NCBI GenBank assembly: GCA_015061695.1
Contig: SUWA01000023.1
Span: 1 to 34,921, forward strand
Length of the DNA: 34,921 nucleotides
Direction of reading: 5' to 3'
Source: Lentisphaerota bacterium
GTDB taxonomy: Bacteria; Verrucomicrobiota; Lentisphaeria; Victivallales; Victivallaceae
Position 1 is the first letter of the stretch, and each line of letters opens with the position of its first letter. Below, one piece after another: positions 15,799-23,480 of this stretch. The notes beneath the pieces were generated by a model. That model saw nothing but the letters and a program-made list of their open reading frames with translations, had not been told where the DNA came from and searched no databases. Both the position numbers and the translations under genes were made by a program.

Positions 15799-16680
15799 TC
15801 AAATTTTTTTCTGTACCGCCAGCAAACCTTCCCGCCCCGGGATCGTGCCTTGCTCGATTCGGCCGGTCGGAAGGTTGCCGCTCAACAGCGCGGAAGGCAG
15901 TACGATCTCGATATTGCGCTCTTTGCACATGGTCAGAAAATCGTCAAACATTTGACTGCAAATACCGCCTTCGGCTTCGGCGTGGATGGTCAGCAGATTC
16001 ATTGCATCGGGTTTGGCAAACTCCAGCAGCCGCTCGTTGTAATTGCTGTTGGTAACTCCGTTGCGGCCGATCAACTCATCGTAGGTCGGCATGGAAAGCG
16101 GTATTTGCGGTGTTTTGAGCAAAGTTCCGTTGACTTCCGGCATAAAAACTGAATCGCCGCGGCAATCGCTGTTGTAACGGAAGTTGAATTTGTCTTTGAC
16201 GAGCAACGCTTCTTCGCTGCAGCGCCAGCCGGGGGCGGCTGAACATGTCGGGGGATTACCCGTGATTTCGCAAATCGTATCGTAAGCCATCTGCAAATGG
16301 CGTTCGATTTTTGACTCGCGCATTTTCATGATCCTGGCCTGCCAGGTCTGGTGATCCCATGCGTGCAATCCGATTTCGTGGCCGGCAGCGGCGCAATCGC
16401 GTAAAACTTGTTTGCAGCGTTTGCCGATTTTCGGCCCCGGCCATGCCGTACCCATAAAAATTATATCAAAACCGTAAAGACCGGCTGCCGGAGTACGCAG
16501 CATTTTCCACAGAAATTTGGGCTTGAGCAGGCGCCACAGATGACGCCCCATATTGTCCGGCCCCACCGAAAAGAAAAATGCTGCCTTGACCTGATGTCTG
16601 GCCATGATTTCCAGCAGTTTGGGTACACCTTGCCGGGTGCCGCGCAGAGTATCTACATCGACTCTTAAAGCGATTTTCAT
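15799..16680 (-). CDS. arnD: ArnD, undecaprenyl-phosphate-L-Ara4FN deformylase
   Basis: This polysaccharide-deacetylase-fold enzyme removes the formyl group from undecaprenyl-phosphate-L-Ara4FN, giving the L-Ara4N donor. The 293-residue protein follows E. coli ArnD closely: VDVDTLRGTRQGVPKLL (metal aspartates D8 and D10), FFFSVGPDNMGRHLWRLLKPKFLWKMLRT, GTAWPGPKIG, HEIGLHAWDHQTWQAR (metal histidines), then CSAAPGWRC, RYNSDCRGD and TIHAEAEGG. The length matches the family. Its ATG overlaps the arnB stop (ATGA), so translation is coupled to arnB. It is the last gene of the leftward arn run. No clear terminator follows. Confidence 0.96.
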   Translation of the reverse strand: MKIALRVDVDTLRGTRQGVPKLLEIMARHQVKAAFFFSVGPDNMGRHLWRLLKPKFLWKMLRTPAAGLYGFDIIFMGTAWPGPKIGKRCKQVLRDCAAAGHEIGLHAWDHQTWQARIMKMRESKIERHLQMAYDTICEITGNPPTCSAAPGWRCSEEALLVKDKFNFRYNSDCRGDSVFMPEVNGTLLKTPQIPLSMPTYDELIGRNGVTNSNYNERLLEFAKPDAMNLLTIHAEAEGGICSQMFDDFLTMCKERNIEIVLPSALLSGNLPTGRIEQGTIPGREGLLAVQKKI

Positions 16681-17828
16681 TTTTTCAGTATATCCTTGAT
16701 AGCTGCGACCACATCGTCAATATCCTGATCGGTCATATCCGGGAACATGGGCAGCGAAAGTATGCGTTCGGAGTTCCATTCCGTATCCGGCAGCATACCG
16801 GGTGCGCAGTTGAACGCTTCCCGGTAATATTTCTGCAAATGCACACAGCGGAAGTGCAAGCCGGTGCCGATATTGCGTTTTTTCAATTCGCTCATAAAAT
16901 CATCGCGGCTCATCGCAGCTTTATTTATATCCAAGCGTACCACCATCAGGTGATGCGCGTGAGTAAACTCGTAATCCGGCTGTTTAAGCTGGATTATTTC
17001 GTCGATGCTGTTGAGTTTTTCGGCATACTGCTGCATGATATAACCGCGTTTGCGGTTCATTTCGTCTACTCTGGCCAGCTGACCGATACCCAAAACGGCC
17101 TGCATATCCGGCAAATTGAATTTGAATCCCGGTTCTACCACCTGGGCCTGCGGAGCGCGGCCGTGGGTTTGCCGGTCATAAGCATCCACACCCAAACCGT
17201 GGAACTTCAAACTCCGCATCCGGTCGGCCAGAGCCTGATCGTCGGTGGCAAACATACCGCCTTCTCCGGTGGTGATGTTTTTGATCGGGTGGAAACTGAA
17301 CATGGCATGGCCTTTTTTTCCGACTTTTTCGCCTTTGTAAGCTCCGCCCAGCGCGTGAGCGGCATCTTCCACCAGCATGATATTGTGTTTGGCGGCTACC
17401 GCGCGGATCTTATCCATATCCAGGATCGCACCGGCAAAGTGTACCGGCACAATAAGTTTGGTGCGGGGGGTAATGGCTTTTTCGATCGCTTCAGCGGTGA
17501 TCATAAGTGTATCGCGGTCGCAATCAACAAAGACCGGAGTTGCACCGCTCAATGCCGTGATGTTGACCATCGAAACCCACGTCATGGAAGGCGTTATGAC
17601 TTCATCGCCCGGGCCCAGATCAATGGCGCGGGCCAGCGTCTGCATTACGCTGGTTTCGCTGGTCATGCAGACCACATCCGCAGCTCCGGTGTAGGCTTTG
17701 AGGTCGCTTTCAAACTGGGCGCCTTTAGGCCCGGTGGTGATCCAGCCCGACCGCAGCACATCGCCGACGGCGGCGATCTCTGCTTCGGTTATACAGGGCT
17801 TGGAAAAAGGCAAAAATGTATCTCTCAT
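16677..17828 (-). CDS. arnB: ArnB, UDP-L-Ara4O aminotransferase
   Basis: This PLP-dependent aminotransferase converts UDP-4-keto-pentose to UDP-L-Ara4N using glutamate. The 383-residue protein matches E. coli ArnB along its whole length: FLPFSKPCITEAEI, SGWITTGPKGAQFE, GDEVITPSMTWVSMVNIT, VEDAAHALGG (D155), FSFHPIKNITTGEGG with the PLP lysine K183, and KFHGLGVDAYDRQTHGRAPQA. NTEWNSERILSLPMFPDMT closes the match. The usual SSATAG-type phosphate-binding segment reads TSETSVM here. A terminator-like hairpin and 63 bases separate it from arnA. AGGA lies 11 bases before the ATG, a weak ribosome site. Confidence 0.96.
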   Translation of the reverse strand: MRDTFLPFSKPCITEAEIAAVGDVLRSGWITTGPKGAQFESDLKAYTGAADVVCMTSETSVMQTLARAIDLGPGDEVITPSMTWVSMVNITALSGATPVFVDCDRDTLMITAEAIEKAITPRTKLIVPVHFAGAILDMDKIRAVAAKHNIMLVEDAAHALGGAYKGEKVGKKGHAMFSFHPIKNITTGEGGMFATDDQALADRMRSLKFHGLGVDAYDRQTHGRAPQAQVVEPGFKFNLPDMQAVLGIGQLARVDEMNRKRGYIMQQYAEKLNSIDEIIQLKQPDYEFTHAHHLMVVRLDINKAAMSRDDFMSELKKRNIGTGLHFRCVHLQKYYREAFNCAPGMLPDTEWNSERILSLPMFPDMTDQDIDDVVAAIKDILKK

Positions 17829-17851
17829 AATATAAAAATCCTGTATTTGTC

Positions 17852-17880
17852 AAAAAAAGCCGGTCAGAGGCGACCGGCTT
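17852..17880 (-). terminator. Terminator or attenuator hairpin between arnA and arnB
   Basis: On the minus strand AAGCCGGTC and GACCGGCTT form a perfect 9-bp stem with a 6-base loop, followed by seven T. It starts 11 bases after the arnA stop and ends 23 bases before the arnB start. By sequence it is a textbook intrinsic terminator inside what should be one biosynthetic operon. I found no good promoter downstream of it. Confidence 0.82.
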
Positions 17881-17891
17881 GGAGTGATTCT

Positions 17892-19877
17892 TTACTTGTC
17901 AGTAAATTCGCCGCTTTCCACGGCCTGTTGCAGGAAGAAGTCCAGCGTTTCTTTGACCGATTCTTCCAGCTCGACCACCGGCTTCCAGTCGCAATAGCGC
18001 CAGGCGTTTTTGATGCTGGGCTTGCGGTGCTGGCAATCCTGATAGCCTTCGCCGTAGAAACTGCCGCTTTCCACTTCTTTGAATCCGGCAAAAGGCGGGA
18101 ACTTGCCGCGCAACGGGTGGTTTTCAAAGTGTTTGACCAGAATTTCGGCCAATTCCTTGATGCTTGCTTCGTTATCGGGGTTGCCGATATTGATGATTTT
18201 GCCGTCGCAGCGGTTGTCTTTATTTTCCACGATCCGGAACAGGCACTCGATACCGTCGGTAACGTGCGTAAAGCAGCGTTTCTGCAAACCGCCGTCGATC
18301 AGCTGGATCGGGTTGCCCTGTACCAGATTGAGGATCAGCTGGGTGATGGCCCGGCTGCTGCCCAGACGCGCGGAGTTGAGGCTGTCGAGTTTCGGCCCCA
18401 TCCAGTTAAAGGGACGGAACAGCGTGAATTTCAGCCCCTTGGTTCCATAGGCCCAGATCACGCGGTCGAGCATCTGCTTGCTGCAGCTGTAGATCCAGCG
18501 CTGCATCCGGATCGGGCCGAGGATCAGACGGCTGTTGTCTTCATCAAAGTTTTCATCATCGCACATGGCGTAAACTTCGCTGGTGGAGGGGAAGAGAATA
18601 CGTTTGTTGTACTTGTGGCACAACCGCACGATGCGCAGGTTTTCTTCAAAGTCCAGTTCAAAAACACGCAGCGGGTTGCGGGTGTATTCGATCGGAGTGG
18701 CGATCGCCACCAGCGGCAGCACGATATCGCACTTGCGGATGTGGTATTCGATCCACTCGCGGTTGATCTGGATGTCGCCTTCAAAGTAATGGAAGTTGGG
18801 GTGGTTGATGATGTCGGAGATGTAATTGCTCCGCAGGTCCATACCGTAAACTTCGTATTTGCCGTCTTCCAGCAACCGGCTGCTGATGGCGCTGCCGATA
18901 AAACCGTTCACGCCCAGGATCAGCACTTTTTTGCGGTCAGTACGCGGCGGGCGTTCACTGTTGGTGAAGTTCATTTTTTCAACAAAGCGGCAGGTTTTGG
19001 CCAGCTGACTGCCGGAGCAGTAGATGCCGTTTTCCTGCTGGGCAAAGTCGACCTTGACCGCATCTTTGCCGGCGGCCACGATCAAAGGATCGGTCGAGAT
19101 GACCGTGCCGGGTTTGGCATTGGCGGTGTTTTCGACCTTGCTTACTTCCCAGAAGAGATATTTTTTAGCCGCGTAGTAGCTGAACGCACCGGGGTAGGGC
19201 TGGGTGACTGCCCGCACCAGATTGCGTATCTCGTCCGCGCTTTTGGTCCAGTCGATCAGGCCGTCGGCGGGTTTGCGGCCGCCGAATTTAGTGGCTTCGG
19301 CTTCGTTCTGCGGAGTGCGCGGAGCTGTTCCGGCAATGATCGCCGGCAGCGTCTTTTTGAGCATGTCGCGTGCGGCATCGGCAGCTTTCAGGTGCAGATC
19401 TTTGGCAGTATCGAGGTCGTCGATTGCAATTTCCTGCTGGGCAACAATATCACCGGCGTCAGCTTTGTTTGTCATGTAATGCAAAGTTACACCGGTGGTT
19501 TTTTCGCCATTGACGATCGCCCAGTTCAGCGGCACGCGGCCGCGGTATTTGGGCAGGAGCGAACCGTGCAAATTCAAACAACCCTGCGCCGGAATATCCA
19601 GTATCGGCTGCTTGACCATGTTGCGGTAGTAGAACGAAAAGATCACATCCGGCTGCATGGCCTTGATGCGGCTGACCCACAGCGGGTGGTTGATATCTTC
19701 GGGCGAAAAGACAGGCAGATTTTTGCGGGCGGCCAATTCGGCCACGCTGCGGAACCAGACATTTTCGTTGGGATTATCCTGATGAGTGAATACAGCCTGA
19801 ATTTCGATGCCGGCATTGAGCAATTCTTCGATGCCGACACAACCGATATTGTGATACGCTAAAACTACAGCTTTCAT
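17892..19877 (-). CDS. arnA: ArnA, bifunctional UDP-glucuronate decarboxylase/UDP-L-Ara4N formyltransferase
   Basis: A two-domain enzyme of 661 residues, as in E. coli. The N-terminal formyltransferase domain (about 1-300) has [24 protein letters not shown] and [21 protein letters not shown]. The C-terminal SDR domain has the Rossmann motif [15 protein letters not shown] (from about residue 325), STSEVY and [10 protein letters not shown] with the Tyr-Lys pair. It oxidatively decarboxylates UDP-glucuronate and also N-formylates UDP-L-Ara4N. Both activities flank the ArnB step. The ATG shares one base with the arnC stop (TAATG). UDP-glucuronate must come from a Ugd encoded elsewhere, because no ugd is in the block. 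Confidence 0.96.
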   Translation of the reverse strand: MKAVVLAYHNIGCVGIEELLNAGIEIQAVFTHQDNPNENVWFRSVAELAARKNLPVFSPEDINHPLWVSRIKAMQPDVIFSFYYRNMVKQPILDIPAQGCLNLHGSLLPKYRGRVPLNWAIVNGEKTTGVTLHYMTNKADAGDIVAQQEIAIDDLDTAKDLHLKAADAARDMLKKTLPAIIAGTAPRTPQNEAEATKFGGRKPADGLIDWTKSADEIRNLVRAVTQPYPGAFSYYAAKKYLFWEVSKVENTANAKPGTVISTDPLIVAAGKDAVKVDFAQQENGIYCSGSQLAKTCRFVEKMNFTNSERPPRTDRKKVLILGVNGFIGSAISSRLLEDGKYEVYGMDLRSNYISDIINHPNFHYFEGDIQINREWIEYHIRKCDIVLPLVAIATPIEYTRNPLRVFELDFEENLRIVRLCHKYNKRILFPSTSEVYAMCDDENFDEDNSRLILGPIRMQRWIYSCSKQMLDRVIWAYGTKGLKFTLFRPFNWMGPKLDSLNSARLGSSRAITQLILNLVQGNPIQLIDGGLQKRCFTHVTDGIECLFRIVENKDNRCDGKIINIGNPDNEASIKELAEILVKHFENHPLRGKFPPFAGFKEVESGSFYGEGYQDCQHRKPSIKNAWRYCDWKPVVELEESVKETLDFFLQQAVESGEFTDK

Positions 19878-20854
19878 TATTTGTTTTCTCCTGCGTTGTT
19901 ATGTTTTTTGCCTTGTACATATTCGATAAAATATTGGGGTCTGGCGCGGGTGTTGATATGGATCTTGCCAATGTATTCACCCAGCAGCCCCAGCGCTGCC
20001 AGCACGCCGCCAGTCAGCACAAACTGGATGGAAAACAACGCAAAGACGCCGTCCGCTCCCCAGTGTTTGTCGATTTGCGACATGATAAAGATCACGATGC
20101 CGAAGATCACCCCGAAAGCCGCCACCAGAAAACCGCACACAGTCAGCATCCGCAGCGGGAAGATCGACGTGCCGGTCAGCAGATCGTACTGCAAAGCAAT
20201 GAGTTTCCAGAGATTGTACTTGGAAACCCCGGCGGTACGTTCGGCGTGTTTGACCTCCACTTCGCACACATTGCGGGCAAAGCTCATGGCCAGCATGGGG
20301 ATGAATTTGCCGTGTTCGTGGCAGCGCAGGATCGCGTTGATCACCGGGCGGCTGTAACCGCGCAGCATACAGCCGTAATCCTGCATGGTGCGGCCGTTGC
20401 AGAGTTTGCGCACCATGCGGTTGACGCATTTGCTGGCGAATTTGCGGAAAAAGGTATCCTGCCGGTTTTCGCGGATGGAGCCGACCACATCAAAACCTTC
20501 GCGCAATTTTGCGAGTATTTTATGGATCTCTTCGGGCGGATTCTGCAAGTCGGCATCCATGGTAACGATATATTTGCCGCTGGAAACTTCCAAACCCGCC
20601 GTTACTGCTGCGTGCTGGCCGAAGTTGCTGGAAAGCACCACCGCCACCACCTGACCGGGATTTTTTTCCGCCGCTTCGCAGATCATTACCTGCGAGGCAT
20701 CGCGGCTGCCGTCATCAACCAGAATTATTTCGCTGGTGGTGTTGAGTTTTTTTACTGCTGTCAGAGTTCGCTGCAACAGCTCCGGTAAGTTATCTTCTTC
20801 GTTATACACGGGTATAACGATTGACAGTTCGATATTTTTTTCTGCCTCGCTCAT
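19877..20854 (-). CDS. arnC: ArnC, undecaprenyl-phosphate L-Ara4FN transferase
   Basis: A GT2-family membrane glycosyltransferase of 325 residues. It moves L-Ara4FN from UDP to undecaprenyl phosphate on the cytoplasmic face. The catalytic domain has [54 protein letters not shown] and [14 protein letters not shown], all close to E. coli ArnC. Two C-terminal membrane helices lie near 230-255 and 270-292, followed by [29 protein letters not shown] lies 9 bases upstream of the ATG, a strong ribosome site. It is the first gene of the leftward arn run and is divergent from the response regulator gene. Confidence 0.96.
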   Translation of the reverse strand: MSEAEKNIELSIVIPVYNEEDNLPELLQRTLTAVKKLNTTSEIILVDDGSRDASQVMICEAAEKNPGQVVAVVLSSNFGQHAAVTAGLEVSSGKYIVTMDADLQNPPEEIHKILAKLREGFDVVGSIRENRQDTFFRKFASKCVNRMVRKLCNGRTMQDYGCMLRGYSRPVINAILRCHEHGKFIPMLAMSFARNVCEVEVKHAERTAGVSKYNLWKLIALQYDLLTGTSIFPLRMLTVCGFLVAAFGVIFGIVIFIMSQIDKHWGADGVFALFSIQFVLTGGVLAALGLLGEYIGKIHINTRARPQYFIEYVQGKKHNNAGENK

Positions 20855-20913
20855 GGCTTTTACTCCTTAAATCTGCTGCCGCCGGCCGGTTTATTGCGTT
20901 TGCGGCATGGAAT

Positions 20914-20941
20914 AATATAACCGCATTATTTTTTTTATCAA
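20914..20941 (-). promoter_or_regulatory. Candidate arnC promoter
   Basis: On the minus strand TTGATA (20941-20936) and TATATT (20919-20914) are 16 bases apart, a good sigma-70-type pair. Predicted transcription starts near 20907, leaving a leader of about 50 bases before the AAGGAG and ATG. Confidence 0.6.
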
Positions 20942-20954
20942 ATCATCAACACCG

Positions 20955-20967
20955 GTTTTACCGGATT
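20955..20967 (-). promoter_or_regulatory. Candidate regulator site, 13-bp word shared with arnT
   Basis: AATCCGGTAAAAC (read on the minus strand) lies 13 bases upstream of the arnC -35, centred near -54. The identical word occurs at 23405-23417 upstream of arnT. Here it continues into an inverted CCGG repeat (ACCGGTTTTACCGG on the plus strand). This is a typical position for activation by an OmpR-family regulator. Confidence 0.5.
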
Positions 20968-21001
20968 AAATCTTGATTTTTATACAACATACCATGGTTG
21001 T

Positions 21002-21022
21002 TTCAGCGGATCATTAGCTGAA
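21002..21022. promoter_or_regulatory. Inverted repeat in the arnC/regulator divergent region
   Basis: TTCAGC and GCTGAA are separated by 9 bases. The symmetric halves are about one and a half helix turns apart centre to centre. This is a possible dimeric protein-binding site between the two divergent promoters. No family is assigned. Confidence 0.3.
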
Positions 21023-21036
21023 GATTATTTTTTGTT

Positions 21037-21052
21037 AATATTAGCGAATATT
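21037..21052 (+). promoter_or_regulatory. Candidate response-regulator operator (direct repeat)
   Basis: AATATT occurs twice with a 10-bp period (21037-21042 and 21047-21052). The second copy overlaps the -35 of the regulator gene promoter. OmpR/PhoB-family proteins bind head-to-tail on direct repeats of about 10-11 bp, so this could be an autoregulatory site. Confidence 0.35.
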
Positions 21053-21080
21053 GGCAAAAGTTGCATTGTGATGCTATATT
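21051..21080 (+). promoter_or_regulatory. Candidate promoter of the two-component operon
   Basis: TTGGCA (21051-21056) and TATATT (21075-21080) are 18 bases apart. TGC directly before the -10 gives an extended -10 element. The predicted start is near 21087, 28 bases before the regulator ATG. AGGG precedes the ATG by 5 bases. Confidence 0.6.
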
Positions 21081-21114
21081 ACTTTTGTATATGGAATAAT
21101 AACACAGGGTTGCC

Positions 21115-21783
21115 ATGCGTATATTGTTAGTCGAAGATGACCGCGCTACTGCGGATTTTATCAGCAAAGGTCTGAATCAGGCCGGTTTGCGCTGCGTCCA
21201 CGCTGCGGATGGTTTGGAAGGCTTGATCAAACTGCGCAGTGAGTCTTTTGATCTGGCAGTGGTGGATATCATGCTGCCCAAGCTCGACGGCTTGTCGCTG
21301 ATCGAAGAAGCCCGCAATGCCAAACTGACTTTGCCGATCATTGTTTTGAGCGCCCGGGATTCGGTTGAAAGCAAGATCAAAGGTTTGGAAAAGGGCGGCG
21401 ATGATTATATGGCCAAACCTTTTTCGTTTGCCGAACTGCTGGCCCGGATCCAGGCACTGCTGCGGCGGGCATCGCAGACCGCTGAACCGACCCGGCTGGT
21501 GGTCGGCGATCTGGTGATGGATCTGTTGAGCCGCAAAGTCAGCCGCAGCGGAGTGAATATCGAGCTGCAGCCGCTGGAGTTTCAGCTGTTGGAGTACCTG
21601 ATGCGCAACCGGGGCAGAGTGGTTTCCAAAACTACGATATTGGAACATGTGTGGGAATATAATTTTGATACTCAAAGCAACATTGTGGAAGCCGGTATTT
21701 TCCGTTTGCGCGAAAAGATCGACAAACCGTTTGATGTAAAATTGATCCGTACAGTAAGGGGGTTCGGATATGTCCTGGATTAA
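21115..21783 (+). CDS. OmpR/PmrA-family response regulator
   Basis: A 222-residue DNA-binding response regulator. The receiver domain has the acidic pair D8/D9, the phospho-acceptor D51 in VVDIMLPKLDG, the switch residue S79 in VLSAR and K101 in MAKPF. The winged-helix domain (about 127-222) ends IRTVRGFGYVLD, typical of the OmpR subfamily. The kinase gene overlaps its 3' end by 14 bases. It lies divergent from arnC and upstream of arnT, so it probably controls the arn genes in the way PmrA does in enterobacteria. Orthology with PmrA itself is not proven, because the sequence fits many OmpR-family members (CusR, QseB, PmrA). Confidence 0.93.
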   Translation: MRILLVEDDRATADFISKGLNQAGLRCVHAADGLEGLIKLRSESFDLAVVDIMLPKLDGLSLIEEARNAKLTLPIIVLSARDSVESKIKGLEKGGDDYMAKPFSFAELLARIQALLRRASQTAEPTRLVVGDLVMDLLSRKVSRSGVNIELQPLEFQLLEYLMRNRGRVVSKTTILEHVWEYNFDTQSNIVEAGIFRLREKIDKPFDVKLIRTVRGFGYVLD

Positions 21784-23392
21784 ATCGCCGTTTTTCCGCT
21801 CGGTCAAATTCCGGATCGCAGCGGTATATGCCTCGCTGCTGACCGTGGCTGTTATTGTGCTGTTTACAGCCTTTTTTATCTATTGCAAGCAAGAGATCTA
21901 CACGCTGATGGATCGGGATCTGGCCGACAATGTTGACCGCTTGAGTTATGAATATCTGACCGGCAGTGGCCTGCCGGAGGGGTTTGTGCCGGTAAAAAAC
22001 AAGCGTTCCAGAAAAATCGCTGTTCAAGCCAGACAGGAAATCGGTAAGGATTTCAAAACCCTTATGACATTTGAAAATGAAAAAGCGCAGAAAATACTGG
22101 TACTCGGCACTCTGAAAGATCAGCTCAAACTGGTGTTGAGTTCACCGGGCAAATCTATAGAGATCCGCGATATAAAACAAGTGCCGGACAGCGAAAAAAA
22201 TATTGCAGAACTGACCCGCGAAAAGCCTGAAAACGGACGGCAATATGATTACTTCTGGCTTTACAGTGCCGACGGCAGAGAATTGTTCGGTTCTTCGGTT
22301 GGCAGCAGCGACAGCGAATGGATCCGCAAACTTAAATACAAGACCGGCCGCAACAAAGTTTGTTACAGCATTGCTGATGCTCCGCGCCACCGTTTGCGGG
22401 TGGCTTACCGGAGTTTGCCGGATGGCAAAATAATGGCGGCGGCCCGCAGTTTGCATGATTTTGACAGCGGTATTGAACGGCTGCTGATAATTTATCTTTC
22501 GATCGCCGGCGGAGTGCTGGTTTTGAGTTTTGTCTGCAGTTACTTGATCGCCTGCCGGCTCTGCCGCGGCGTTGATGCGGTAAGTGCGGCGGCCAACGCT
22601 GTAGCTGAAGGCGATTATACCCGGCGGGTCAAACCGCGCAACTCCGGCAGCGAGATCGACCGGATGATGAAAAATTTCAATACCATGATCGGCAATACTG
22701 AAAAACTCATGGACGAGCTGCGGACTATTTCGGACAACATAGCCCACGATTTGCGCACGCCGTTGACCCGGATGCTGGGACGGGCCGAGTTGGCTGTAAC
22801 CGGTGATATGAGCCGCGAAGATTACGAAAATGCTTTTGCAGCCAATGCCGAAGAGTGCCGCCGGATGCTGGCGCTTATCAATACCATGCTGGATATAACC
22901 CGTACCGAATCCGGTACCGGCCAGCTGCATTGGGAAGAATTTGATCTGGCTAAAGTGCTGGATCAGGCTATCGAACTCTTTGGCATGTTGGCCGAACAGA
23001 AAAATTTGAGTTTGAGCTGCCGCTTGCCGGAAATGCCGGTCATATTGCAGGGCGACCGGATGCGTTTGCAGCAGTTGATCGCCAATCTGCTGGATAATGC
23101 GATCAAGTTTACGCCGGAAAACGGCCGGGTGGATGTCAGTTTGCAGCTGGAAAGCTCCAACGCCATTCTGACCGTGCGCGATAACGGATGCGGCATGAGT
23201 AAAGAAGAGCTGGAACAGGTTTTCAAACGTTTTTATCGTGCCGACAGCAGCCGTTCGCTGCCCGGCAACGGCTTGGGTTTGAGTTTGGTGCAGGCGATCG
23301 TCAATGCTCACAAAGGCTCGATCGAAATCAGCAGCGAACCCGCCGAAGGTACGGTTGTATGGGTCAAACTGCCGTTGATGAATAAAAATTAA
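21770..23392 (+). CDS. Sensor histidine kinase, partner of the adjacent regulator
   Basis: A 540-residue membrane kinase. TM1 is near residues 17-38 and TM2 near 237-262, leaving a periplasmic sensor region of about 200 residues. A HAMP domain follows (about 263-315). The H-box is NIAHDLRTPLTR with H326. The N-box is NLLDNAIKF (N443), with G1 DNGCGM (471-476) and G2 GNGLGLS. The periplasmic part ends in a segment with SADGRELFGSS and RHRLRVAYRSLPDG, as seen in CusS- or QseC-type kinases. E. coli PmrB has a periplasmic loop of only about 30 residues, so the signal sensed here is likely different. The start codon lies inside the regulator gene, so translation is coupled. Confidence 0.92.
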   Translation: MSWIKSPFFRSVKFRIAAVYASLLTVAVIVLFTAFFIYCKQEIYTLMDRDLADNVDRLSYEYLTGSGLPEGFVPVKNKRSRKIAVQARQEIGKDFKTLMTFENEKAQKILVLGTLKDQLKLVLSSPGKSIEIRDIKQVPDSEKNIAELTREKPENGRQYDYFWLYSADGRELFGSSVGSSDSEWIRKLKYKTGRNKVCYSIADAPRHRLRVAYRSLPDGKIMAAARSLHDFDSGIERLLIIYLSIAGGVLVLSFVCSYLIACRLCRGVDAVSAAANAVAEGDYTRRVKPRNSGSEIDRMMKNFNTMIGNTEKLMDELRTISDNIAHDLRTPLTRMLGRAELAVTGDMSREDYENAFAANAEECRRMLALINTMLDITRTESGTGQLHWEEFDLAKVLDQAIELFGMLAEQKNLSLSCRLPEMPVILQGDRMRLQQLIANLLDNAIKFTPENGRVDVSLQLESSNAILTVRDNGCGMSKEELEQVFKRFYRADSSRSLPGNGLGLSLVQAIVNAHKGSIEISSEPAEGTVVWVKLPLMNKN

Positions 23393-23404
23393 TTTTATTT
23401 TAAG

Positions 23405-23431
23405 AATCCGGTAAAACACTTTGGGTATATT
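23405..23431 (+). promoter_or_regulatory. Shared 13-bp word and -10 element upstream of arnT
   Basis: AATCCGGTAAAAC (23405-23417) is identical to the site upstream of arnC. Eight bases later comes TATATT (23426-23431), a good -10 with no matching -35. Activator-dependent promoters of the PhoB/OmpR class often look like this, with the activator site replacing the -35. The gap between the kinase stop and the arnT start is 88 bases, enough for a second promoter. Confidence 0.45.
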
Positions 23432-23480
23432 GTTGCAATGACCAAAGAAGGTGCAGCCGAATTTTGAGGAGTGATTTTAT

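Noticed and set aside
17829-17856. TTGACA and TATATT upstream of arnB as a promoter
   Set aside because: The spacing is only 13-15 bases and the -10 would touch the start codon, leaving no leader or ribosome site. The TTGACA is formed by the T run of the terminator.
16839-19862. Plus-strand open frame of 1007 codons
   Set aside because: It lies exactly antisense to arnB and arnA, which match known proteins along their length. Its product is rich in His, Phe and Gln and has no recognisable domain, as expected of a codon-bias shadow.
21115-23392. Naming the two-component pair pmrA/pmrB
   Set aside because: The regulator fits many OmpR-family members and the kinase sensor domain is far larger than in PmrB. 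The link to arn genes is by position only.
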